Below are positions 51,556 through 59,749 of a DNA stretch of 64,000 nt, piece after piece. The position numbers were made by a program, and so were the translations under genes. The stretch's first letter is position 1. Each line of letters begins with the position of its first letter. Origin of the DNA: Anaerolineales bacterium (lineage in GTDB: Bacteria > Chloroflexota > Anaerolineae > 4572-78 > J111); contig JACKAT010000017.1 of NCBI GenBank assembly GCA_020634935.1, forward strand, positions 1 through 64,000, given 5' to 3'. The notes under the pieces were generated by a model. It ran no database searches. It saw only the letters and a list, made by a program, of their open reading frames with translations, and was not told where the DNA came from.

Positions 51556-53124
51556 TTAATTATTACTCCAACTAATTTGCTCATCCAACCAGGAGCGTTT
51601 GCCGTGCTCATTGTAGGGGCGTCGATCTTCGGGGATAAGATATCCGTTATTAAAGGCGATGGTCTGGTGGAGCTTGCCGCTGGCCACGTGCAAAATCCAC
51701 AACCCCCACTCGTCGCCTCGATTGGAGATAAAGGCCACCCATTCGCCATCGGGCGACCAGGCCGGTAGTCCGTCGATGGCCGGGTCCTCGGTTAATTGCT
51801 GCATGTCGCTGCCGTCGCTGTTGACCATAAATAGATCCCAGTTGTTGTTGGGATTAGCCATATACACAATCTTTTCGCCAACCGGCGACCAATCGGGTGA
51901 TTTGGCCGAACGCTCTTCGAGGATTTGGTAGTAGCCAGACTCGGAACTGTCATATAAATGGCCTCTCCATAAGCCGCAGCTAGTCCCGTACTTATCACAG
52001 CTTTCAAAAGCAAATCGCTGACCATCCGGCGCAAAAGTGGGCGATTGACCTTCACGGAACAGGTTGTCTTCGCGTGAGCCATCGCCCCAGGCGGTATATA
52101 AACGCCAAATGCGATCACTTTCGCGTTGAGAGGCAAAAATAATCCTGTTTTCAATCGGCGACCAATCGGCTTGTGCATCCTCCCAATAATTAGCAACCGC
52201 TGTTTGATCATGGCTTGAAAAATCCGTTGTGAGGATCGTGCGCGGATGCGATTTTTCTTCCCAGGTTCGGACCGCCAGCGGGTATTCATTGTTGGCCATA
52301 GGGCTGAGTGCCGGTTCGGAGACATCAATTAAAGGGTACTGCCGCAAATCCTTGCCGTCGGGGCTGATGAAATACGTGCGGAATGCTTCGATGCCGGGGG
52401 TTGGGTCATACAGCGCGTAAGCAATCGTTCCGCCCGGAAGTTTCAAAGAGCCAGGATTACCCGCAGGTCTATCTCGCCCCGAATTTATTGAGGAGGAGTA
52501 ACCATTTTGCTGATCGTTGCCTTCGGTTACAGTCGCCCGTGCAACAGGAGTACTTTTTGCAGTAACAACAGGTCCTCCCAACGCGTTGGGCAAATTTAAT
52601 GTATCTCCCAGCTTGTTCCGCCCCGATCCCGCTTTAGGAATTTGCGAATTTGGATCCTTAGCAGCGTTATCGATCATAAGAATAGGGGTAGAAACCAACT
52701 GAACCGACAGCGGGGCTACCCGGCTGCTCACGTCGGTTGGCAGATTGTAAATTAGAGCAGCGCCCGGAATATACCCTCTAATCACTACAAAGGCGCCAAA
52801 AGCCAAAGCCGCCATCAAGGCCATATTACCTACGGCCCCAAAGACCCGAATCGGAGCCACCCAATTTATCCGAAACCAGGGACGCGCCGCCTGTTCTTGG
52901 AGCGCCTGTTTTACCTCCATATGTAGTCGAGACGGAGGGGTGGGCTGCCCCAAAGTGAGGCGTAAAACAGGCCCCAATTCACGTCTCAGCCGTTTAGCTT
53001 CGTACAAGTGGTCGGTACACAGGGGGCATTCTTGTAAATGGTTCTCGACCTGCAATTGTATTTTGGGTGATAGTTGATTGTCTAGATAAGCTTCAATGAA
53101 CTTATCAACGTGTCTAATGGGCAT
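51556..53124 (-). CDS. Membrane anti-sigma factor with extracytoplasmic PD40/TolB-like propeller
   Basis: 522 residues. N-terminal zinc-finger zf-HC2 (IQLQVENHLQECPLCTDHLY, residues ~22-41) typical of anti-sigma factors, a membrane helix (~103-125, NMALMAALAFGAFVVIRGY), then a Pro/Thr/Gly linker and a C-terminal propeller with PD40 repeats (LPAWSPDGEWVAFISNRGD). Start overlaps the sigma factor gene by 11 bp, as expected for translational coupling. It would hold the sigma factor and release it when the outer domain senses a signal; the signal is unknown. Confidence 0.85.
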   Translation of the reverse strand: MPIRHVDKFIEAYLDNQLSPKIQLQVENHLQECPLCTDHLYEAKRLRRELGPVLRLTLGQPTPPSRLHMEVKQALQEQAARPWFRINWVAPIRVFGAVGNMALMAALAFGAFVVIRGYIPGAALIYNLPTDVSSRVAPLSVQLVSTPILMIDNAAKDPNSQIPKAGSGRNKLGDTLNLPNALGGPVVTAKSTPVARATVTEGNDQQNGYSSSINSGRDRPAGNPGSLKLPGGTIAYALYDPTPGIEAFRTYFISPDGKDLRQYPLIDVSEPALSPMANNEYPLAVRTWEEKSHPRTILTTDFSSHDQTAVANYWEDAQADWSPIENRIIFASQRESDRIWRLYTAWGDGSREDNLFREGQSPTFAPDGQRFAFESCDKYGTSCGLWRGHLYDSSESGYYQILEERSAKSPDWSPVGEKIVYMANPNNNWDLFMVNSDGSDMQQLTEDPAIDGLPAWSPDGEWVAFISNRGDEWGLWILHVASGKLHQTIAFNNGYLIPEDRRPYNEHGKRSWLDEQISWSNN

Positions 53125-53728
53125 TCTGAGCCTCGAGAATTTCCGGCGCTGTAAGTCCTTGGGCGGTCAACATCTCGGCTAGACGGCGCCGAGCATTGTG
53201 TAAGCGCGAGTAGACTGTACCTTCCGGACACTCTAGCAAAACGGCGATTTCCACTGCCGGGAGTTCCATATAATAGTGTAACGTCACAACCTCTTTTAAA
53301 GGCTCGCTCAGGCCTTGAACCGCATCCCATAACATCCGGCGATATTCACTGCGCAGGGTATGGCTTTCAGGGCCTGGGCGCGTGTCAGGCAGATCCGGCG
53401 CGTCCTCTGATTGGCGCAGCCACGGAATCGTCAAAAGTCGTTTTCGACGTAAATGGCTGCGGCAGTAGTTCAGTGCTATCTGGTAAAGCCACGTACCAAA
53501 GCTGGCTCTAGCCGGATCAAACCGATGGCGTGCCTTGTAAGCCCGCAAAAATGTTTCTTGCACCACATCTTCGGCAGCCTGTGACTGTTGTAACATCGCC
53601 CAACCTAGCCGGTAGATGGCTTGAGCGTGAAGATGATATAATTCGTCAAAGGCATCTTGATCACCAGCTTGCCAGCGAGCGATAATCACATTTTCGTTGA
53701 CTTCTTTATTGACATCTTTGTTACACAT
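53114..53728 (-). CDS. ECF-family RNA polymerase sigma factor
   Basis: 204 residues. Region 2: DAFDELYHLHAQAIYRLGWAM, then EDVVQETFLRAYKARHRFDP and GTWLYQIALNYCRSHLRRKR. Region 4: LSEPLKEVVTLHYYMELPAV and GTVYSRLHNARRRLAEML. Co-transcribed with its anti-sigma factor downstream. Regulon unknown. Confidence 0.93.
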   Translation of the reverse strand: MCNKDVNKEVNENVIIARWQAGDQDAFDELYHLHAQAIYRLGWAMLQQSQAAEDVVQETFLRAYKARHRFDPARASFGTWLYQIALNYCRSHLRRKRLLTIPWLRQSEDAPDLPDTRPGPESHTLRSEYRRMLWDAVQGLSEPLKEVVTLHYYMELPAVEIAVLLECPEGTVYSRLHNARRRLAEMLTAQGLTAPEILEAQNAH

Positions 53729-54264
53729 AGGTTATACGCCGTCTACCAGGGATCCTTTAGATTAGTTTGAAAAGACATGCAAAACTGCAACTTTTGTATG
53801 TCATCTTAAAAAACGATACCCCTATCATACCACACTTTGCCCTCCCATAGGAAGGTTTAAGCCTTTTTGAATCCAACGCCAAACCAACGATCACACCAAC
53901 GCTTCCATAATAATGAATGGAAAAAATTGCATTCAAATAAAGGTATTAATACCACTATGTTTGCACTTTTTTAGAAACCAGGTTTTTGAGGCCCAATTGC
54001 TGGCCTTTTGGGGCAAAAAGCGCCCTTTTTTAACGCAAAAAACCTGGTTTCTTGCCATAATACTTTTAAGTGCAAAGGTAGTGAATACTTAGAGCCTACT
54101 ATTCTATACTAAAATTGGCAGAATCCTAATTTGATCGTAAAACATATCGGTATGTAACTGTACATAAAGTTAATTCTCGGGCAAAATAGAAAAAGACCCA
54201 GGCAGTTCGCAGCGCAATTTGGTAAATTGTTCCTATTTTTAAGGACAAATTCGAGACACAAACT
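53729..54264. other. Non-coding gap upstream of the sigma operon and DUF4015 gene
   Basis: Holds the hairpin at 53961-54075 and AT-rich sequence. Both neighbours diverge from this region, so promoters must be here, but none stood out. Confidence 0.4.
53961..54075. repeat. Nested palindrome with AGAAACCAGGTTTTT arms
   Basis: AGAAACCAGGTTTTT (53973-53987) pairs with AAAAACCTGGTTTCT (54038-54052). TTGCACTT (53961-53968) pairs with AAGTGCAA (54068-54075) outside it. The 50-nt middle is GC-rich. Dispersed palindromes with this core are common in several bacterial phyla (recall). Confidence 0.75.
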
Positions 54265-56340
54265 ATGCTTAAAATTATAATGGCCACCATTGCTTTAATT
54301 ATCAGCTTGAGCTTCGGCTTGATTAATTATCCTTATTCAGCTAAAGCCGACTCCCCGACGCCAGTCCCATCGACTTCGCTTGAGGTTGGTGAGGCCGGAA
54401 CAAACACAGCCTCTCCGGCCCGGCCGGAGCCGGAAACATACGTCAAAGGCGTGTATATGACTTACTATGCCGTCGGCAGCGACAGTTATCGCCGCCATAT
54501 TTTCAACTTGCTCGAAACGACCGAACTCAACGCCGTGGTAATCGATATTAAGGGCGATTTCGGCCTGCTCAGTTATCAAAGCGATGTCATTACCGCCACG
54601 GCCATCGGCGCGAATGACGCGCCGACCATCACCGATTGGTCAGCCCTCATGCAAGATTTCAAAGCGCGTAACATCTACACCATTGCCCGAATCGTGGTTT
54701 TCAAGGACGACTATCTGGCCCACGCTCATCCGGAATGGGCTGTAAAAACTACCGGCGGCCAGCTCTGGCTCGATGGGGAGAATTTGCCGTGGCTCGAAGC
54801 CTTTCAGGAAGGGGTATGGGATTACAACATTGCCCTGGCCGTAGAGGCCGCCGAGCGCGGCTTTGATGAAATTCAGTTCGATTACGTCCGTTTTCCAACC
54901 GACGGCAATCTGAGCAGCATCAACTATTCACGCGACCACGTAGATGCCGCCGTCCGTACGGCAGCTATCGCCGGTTTTCTAGCCAAGGCCAAAGCCGCCT
55001 TGACCCCCTATAAGGTTAAATTGGCCGCCGACGTTTTCGGCTACACCACCTGGAACGAGGGCGATTTCGGGATTGGACAGGATTTGACCCAGATAGCGGC
55101 CCATCTCGATGTTCTCTCGCCGATGGTGTATCCGTCCACCTATGGCTACGGGCTGCCCGGCCTGCCCCAGTATAACGATTTGATTGTCGCTCACCCCTAT
55201 GCCGTGGTCTATGAAAGTATGTTGCGGGCTATGGCCAAAGTGAAGCCAGCCAATCCCTATATTATTTTACGCCCTTGGATTCAGGATTTTCCCGATTACG
55301 CCTTCGACCGGCGGACCTATACCCCCACTGAAATTCGTGAGCAGATGTTAGGCGCGTATGACTCCGGCAGCGGCGGCTGGCTGCTGTGGGATCCGCGCGT
55401 CGAATATACGGCCGAAGCCCTAGTAACGACCACCTCAGCCACCTACCCCCCCAACGAGCAAGGTGAGATTATGATTCTGCGTTATCGAGACTTTGGCCAC
55501 ACCAACTCAGCTGCCCAGCGCAGCCTGGCCGGCTTTCGCCAGGATTTAGGGCAGTTACGAGCGGCCGGGTTTTATCCGGTCAATTTGCGTGATCTGGCTT
55601 TGGGTCAGGCCAAATATCAGCAAGACCTGGCCAAACTGGCTGACGAAGGCTGGCCGACTTTCCAATCGGATGAGCTTCTGACCCAACATTTGAACGGTGT
55701 ACCCGCCGGCAAACGTCCGGTGGTGCTGACATTCGACGGCTCTCATGAGAGCCAATACCGCCTTTTACCCAACGGCGACATCGATCCCAACACGGCTATG
55801 GGGGTGCTCAATGAATTCCACCAACAACACCCGGCCGATTGGCCGCTGCGAGCGACGTTCTTTGTCCAGCCTGAAACGACTCAGCCAGCCTATAAACTCT
55901 TCGGCCAGCCTGAATTGGCTGAACAAAAGCTGCAAACGATAATTGAGGCCGGCATGGAGGTAGGGCTTTACCTGCCTGAAATGCCGGAAGCCGACTATCG
56001 AGCGACACGCCGCCGGCTCAGTGGGGAAGTGACCCTGGAAGCGCTGCTGCCCGGCTACGAAATCGATTCGCTGGCGGTGGAAAATGTCGACCAGGCGCCG
56101 GCGGTAAGCCTGCTGCAAATGGGAGCCTTCAACGGCCGGCGTTACGATTATCCCCTAATTACCATCGTCACCGATGCCCCCACCCCTTCGCCTCGCTCCG
56201 CCCAGTTCACCCGGCATCGTATCCCCCGCATTAACGTCGCCGCCGACACGGTGACCACCTGGCTTGACCACTATGCTAATACGCCGGACCGGTATTTTGT
56301 CTCGGCCGGAACAATACCGGTCACTTACCCAACCCACTGA
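54265..56340 (+). CDS. Secreted DUF4015 glycosidase-like domain fused to degenerate polysaccharide deacetylase domain
   Basis: 691 residues. Signal peptide MLKIIMATIALIISLSFGL. Residues ~55-390 form a DUF4015 putative glycoside hydrolase (VKGVYMTYYAVGSDSYRR, NAVVIDIKGDFG, GFDEIQFDYVRFPTDG, WLLWDPRVEY). Residues ~405-690 look like a NodB-type deacetylase but its metal motif reads LTFDGSHESQY instead of TFDDG, and the usual H-x3-5-H pattern reads EVGLYLPEMPEA, so the catalytic metal site seems lost. Probably an exported cell-surface or envelope protein. Confidence 0.8.
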   Translation: MLKIIMATIALIISLSFGLINYPYSAKADSPTPVPSTSLEVGEAGTNTASPARPEPETYVKGVYMTYYAVGSDSYRRHIFNLLETTELNAVVIDIKGDFGLLSYQSDVITATAIGANDAPTITDWSALMQDFKARNIYTIARIVVFKDDYLAHAHPEWAVKTTGGQLWLDGENLPWLEAFQEGVWDYNIALAVEAAERGFDEIQFDYVRFPTDGNLSSINYSRDHVDAAVRTAAIAGFLAKAKAALTPYKVKLAADVFGYTTWNEGDFGIGQDLTQIAAHLDVLSPMVYPSTYGYGLPGLPQYNDLIVAHPYAVVYESMLRAMAKVKPANPYIILRPWIQDFPDYAFDRRTYTPTEIREQMLGAYDSGSGGWLLWDPRVEYTAEALVTTTSATYPPNEQGEIMILRYRDFGHTNSAAQRSLAGFRQDLGQLRAAGFYPVNLRDLALGQAKYQQDLAKLADEGWPTFQSDELLTQHLNGVPAGKRPVVLTFDGSHESQYRLLPNGDIDPNTAMGVLNEFHQQHPADWPLRATFFVQPETTQPAYKLFGQPELAEQKLQTIIEAGMEVGLYLPEMPEADYRATRRRLSGEVTLEALLPGYEIDSLAVENVDQAPAVSLLQMGAFNGRRYDYPLITIVTDAPTPSPRSAQFTRHRIPRINVAADTVTTWLDHYANTPDRYFVSAGTIPVTYPTH

Positions 56341-56652
56341 CGTCCTTCATTAGAAATTCGTAGGGTTAATTTATAGCAGCAGACAACCCCATAAAATCGT
56401 AGTAACTACTCAGCAGTCCGGCCATTTCGCGGGGATTTGGGGATTAGGCGATAAATTTTTCACATAAAATCCCCCAATCTCCTAATCTCCGCTAGAAATT
56501 TTCGGCTTTTGATGTATCTGCTGAGTAAATACAAATCGTAAATCTACTCGCTGGGGTGAGGATTTGTGGCTAACTAAAAATTAACCACAAAACTTGTCAT
56601 AAAATTTACAAATTAAGACTCCCATTTTTGAGAGTCTTATGTTATAATCAAC

Positions 56653-56680
56653 TTGACATATTAGCTTTACATATTACAAT
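56653..56680 (+). promoter_or_regulatory. Sigma-70 promoter of the lipoprotein operon
   Basis: -35 TTGACA (56653-56658), 16-bp spacer, -10 TACAAT (56675-56680). About 240 bp before the first lipoprotein gene; the leader carries TTAGTTGG repeats. Confidence 0.6.
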
Positions 56681-56696
56681 CGATTAAAAATATTTT

Positions 56697-56790
56697 GGTT
56701 GGTTTGGGGATCGGTTAGTTGTTAGTTAGTTGGTTAGTTTAGTTGGTTAGTTAGCCAGTTGATTAGTTAGTGAAGGGGTTAGATAGTTAG
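56697..56790. repeat. TTAGTTGG simple repeats
   Basis: A run of TTGGTTAGTTAGTT-type words on the + strand. Complementary CCAACTA/CAACCAAG words occur at 56870-56910, so the leader could fold. Confidence 0.6.
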
Positions 56791-56927
56791 CCAACGGGTT
56801 ATATGCCTCTCTTATGGGTATCTGATCTTGCGGACAACTTATCATCCTTCAATACTATCAATCAGCTTACCAACCAAGCAGCTCATTAAACCATCAACCT
56901 AGCCAACTATTTTTGGAGGAGTAGTTC

Positions 56928-57350
56928 ATGCCAACCAAACGACGCGCATGGGGTTATTTTGGGAGCATTGTCATTGTGTTATTTGCCACAATAGTCACGG
57001 CTTGTAGTTCTAATGAAGCGCCACCGGATATTCCCGATGGGATCCGGACACAGCTTTTGGTCAAAGCTCCGGATACCAGCTTGCCATCAGGAACGCCGCT
57101 GACGGTGCGCTCTTTGACCGAAGCTAATTCACCCGGTGTGTCGCACGTTGAACTGCATGCGATTCAACTACCTTCAGGAGAACAGGATGTCCTTTTACGC
57201 TCAGATGCCCCTCCGTTCGACCAAACGACATTTACTACAATGCAGGAATTTACCCCTATTCAACCAGGACACTATGTCATTAAGGTGGTAGGGTTTAACA
57301 AGCTAGGGCAAAAAGCCGAATCAGCTTACATTAGTTTTGACGTGGAATAG
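56928..57350 (+). CDS. Lipoprotein with Ig-like domain
   Basis: 140 residues. Lipoprotein signal peptide with lipobox VTAC|SS (residue ~27). The mature part (TQLLVKAPDTSLPSGTPLTV, SHVELHAIQLPSGEQDV, GHYVIKVVGFNKLGQKAES) is one beta-sandwich domain of the kind that opens the next protein. GGAGGAG precedes the ATG. First gene of the surface operon; role unknown. Confidence 0.8.
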   Translation: MPTKRRAWGYFGSIVIVLFATIVTACSSNEAPPDIPDGIRTQLLVKAPDTSLPSGTPLTVRSLTEANSPGVSHVELHAIQLPSGEQDVLLRSDAPPFDQTTFTTMQEFTPIQPGHYVIKVVGFNKLGQKAESAYISFDVE

Positions 57351-57359
57351 AGGGACATT

Positions 57360-59489
57360 ATGGCGGGATTCCTTACAAGATTTAGAGTAGCTCTTATTGT
57401 CATCTCGGTTATCATAGGGCTAATACTTGTTATAAGCGCCTGTAACCAGATTAGGCTTGGCGAGGTTGTGACCAGCGGCCAAAACCAAACCAAGATTGTC
57501 GCTCCGGTTGAGAGCGGCAGCGGGCAGGCGGCGAACGTTTTTGTCCACAGCCCACTGCAAATTCAGAGTGTATACACCAGCACCACCATTTCACGGGTCG
57601 AGTTGTCTGTTCAGCGGGATGCTGAACCGGCTCAGCTCATCCGGGCTGATGTCCCTAAAAACGGGACGGTAACCCAAGCCTGGACCCCCGATCAATCGGG
57701 AACTTACCTGATTACCACTGAGGCCTTTAATTCGTCCGGCGGCTCCGAGGCTCGGCTGAGCATTCAGGTTAATGCCCAGCCCACTGACAATATCGTTTCG
57801 ATTCCGCCGCCAGCCGCCGGGGTGCAAACCGCCGGCTTCCAGGGCCCCACCCCCACGCCAACCGCCAATGTGATCATTGCCCGACCAACCGAAGTGAGGG
57901 CCACCCCTATTGCTCAGGGTAATGCCGCGTTTCAGGGCCCCGAGGCTGAAATTGTAGTGCTCGATAATCAAGCCGTGCCTTCATTGACCTCAACCAAGCC
58001 CACCACCGTCACCTATCCGCCGCCGCCGCCGGCGCCGGGAGTGCCCTGGGGGCCAACCCAGGATCAACTACCACTCAAGATTCCGCCGGTGTGTGATGCC
58101 GCCGAATTCGTTGGCATATATGCCGATACGAGTGGATCAAATGTAAGCGCCTTTGAAAGCACTGCCAATACTCGCCGCGAATTCATTCCCGGGCCGGATG
58201 ATTTGGCCAAGAAAGTCGCCGGAGGAACGATTGTTCATCGAGCCTGGAAACTTAGAAATATTGGCACGTGTACCTGGGGGCCAGGCTACGAGCTTGCCTT
58301 TTATGGTGGTCGCTCGATGGGTTCAGGCGGGGTGGCTTTTGAGTCCACTTTCCCGTCTGACTTAAGGCCGCGCAACCAATTGATCGATACCAACCGGCTG
58401 ATTTTACCAGAAGGCAAACCCAACCAAATAGCCGTCTTGGAAGTCTTGCTCAACGTTCCGGCTTACCCCGGTATCCACCAGAGCTACTGGCGGATGCGCA
58501 ACCCGCAGGGAATCTATTTTGGACCAATTATTGGGGTAACGATGGAAGTGGTAAGGGATTGTAACCAAACCTCTGCCGGAGCTAGTAATCGAATTTACGG
58601 TGCCCCTGTCGTTACCTTTAGAATTTTAGGGGTTGACGGCAACCTGGTTGGTGAGGATGAAGGCAAACCCGAATCAGGTCCTCTGCCGGCGACAGTGGGG
58701 CAGAATTTGACTATCGACTGGAGTGTTTTCAACATTACCAGTTTTCAACTGATTGTCGAAAACCCAACTGGAGATATTGAAGTCATTACCACGACGGATC
58801 CCAGAGATCGAGCTAATTTTACACCAACCATCGTTGGTGATTACACTCTAACGTTGTTTGCCGAAAACGGGGTCTGTTTTATTGAACAACAAATCACAGT
58901 TCGGGTTAATCCGCCTACCGAAGAACGATTTGTACTGAGCGCCACCTTCAACACTAACGCGCCGGTCGTGGCCCAGACTGATAATATTCGATTCTCATCG
59001 GACGTTGCCCCCGGTACGGCAAAGGTTGAGTATGAATACTATGAGGACAACGCCAGTGTTCAAACCGGCGTAAATATCGAAAGTTACGAAGCGGATTGGG
59101 TTAGTCCATCACCCTGTCCGGCTCCCGTCTCTTTTATTAATTGTGGAGGCGGTTATTATACGGCCTGGCGCCGCATTGACAATCTTCCGTTGGAAATCAG
59201 CGGGACAACCGCCAGCGGCGCGGCTACCTTAGGGTCGCGGTCTCTTCAGGGTAACTTGCCGAGCGAAATTGAGAGTAGCGCTGCAGAGGAGCAACCCCTA
59301 TCGATTGCTGTGCCGCCCCCAGGCTGCCGTGGGATCAGTAGTCCCGCCAAGCTGTACGGCGCAAAATACATCGGGAACGCTACAACATCCGGCACAACAA
59401 GCGGCCGGCAGATCGTTTCTGATAATGTGAAATTTATATGCGCGCCCAGTAACCTGGTAACCAATGGGACCGTTCCCGCACTACCCTAG
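57360..59489 (+). CDS. Lipoprotein with Ig-like and FW (NBR1-type) domains
   Basis: 709 residues. Lipobox ISAC|NQ (~28). Residues ~40-135: beta-sandwich similar to the preceding protein. Pro/Thr-rich linker (~140-235). Residues ~265-400: FW/NBR1-type domain with the conserved Trp positions (HRAWKLRNIGTCTWGPGYEL, YWRMRNPQGIYFG). Further Ig-like domains (~415-530) and a Cys-rich C-terminal region (CPAPVSFINCGGGYY). FW domains in bacteria are extracellular modules of unknown binding. 10 bp after the first lipoprotein gene. Confidence 0.82.
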   Translation: MAGFLTRFRVALIVISVIIGLILVISACNQIRLGEVVTSGQNQTKIVAPVESGSGQAANVFVHSPLQIQSVYTSTTISRVELSVQRDAEPAQLIRADVPKNGTVTQAWTPDQSGTYLITTEAFNSSGGSEARLSIQVNAQPTDNIVSIPPPAAGVQTAGFQGPTPTPTANVIIARPTEVRATPIAQGNAAFQGPEAEIVVLDNQAVPSLTSTKPTTVTYPPPPPAPGVPWGPTQDQLPLKIPPVCDAAEFVGIYADTSGSNVSAFESTANTRREFIPGPDDLAKKVAGGTIVHRAWKLRNIGTCTWGPGYELAFYGGRSMGSGGVAFESTFPSDLRPRNQLIDTNRLILPEGKPNQIAVLEVLLNVPAYPGIHQSYWRMRNPQGIYFGPIIGVTMEVVRDCNQTSAGASNRIYGAPVVTFRILGVDGNLVGEDEGKPESGPLPATVGQNLTIDWSVFNITSFQLIVENPTGDIEVITTTDPRDRANFTPTIVGDYTLTLFAENGVCFIEQQITVRVNPPTEERFVLSATFNTNAPVVAQTDNIRFSSDVAPGTAKVEYEYYEDNASVQTGVNIESYEADWVSPSPCPAPVSFINCGGGYYTAWRRIDNLPLEISGTTASGAATLGSRSLQGNLPSEIESSAAEEQPLSIAVPPPGCRGISSPAKLYGAKYIGNATTSGTTSGRQIVSDNVKFICAPSNLVTNGTVPALP

Positions 59490-59514
59490 TTGATCATCAG
59501 TACAAACACGATAA

Positions 59515-59552
59515 AAAGAGCAACCGTCACTTTCAAGTGTTGCTCTTTTTAA
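59515..59552 (+). terminator. Intrinsic terminator of the lipoprotein pair
   Basis: 10-bp stem AAAGAGCAAC / GTTGCTCTTT followed by TTAATTTTT, 26 bp after the stop. Confidence 0.8.
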
Positions 59553-59749
59553 TTTTTGTGAAGGATTTAGGATAGTTATGAATACAAATAAGATGGGGTA
59601 TATCTGATTGGATAAAATCAGAACAGCCGCAGTTCCCCGTGACCATAGTTTGACCACTATTCATGTCCAAATTGTCCTGTTATTTGAATTTGCAATAAAA
59701 TAGGCGAGATTTAGCTCGATAACTATCTTTTAACTAGGAGCTTTTTTCT

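Larger units (their letters stand above)
56341..56927. other. 587-bp gap with hairpin, promoter and simple repeats
   Basis: Contains a GGGGATTAGG/CTCCTAATCTCC hairpin (56440-56505), a strong promoter at 56653-56680, and TTAGTTGG simple repeats (56697-56790) in the transcribed leader. No gene seen. Confidence 0.6.
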
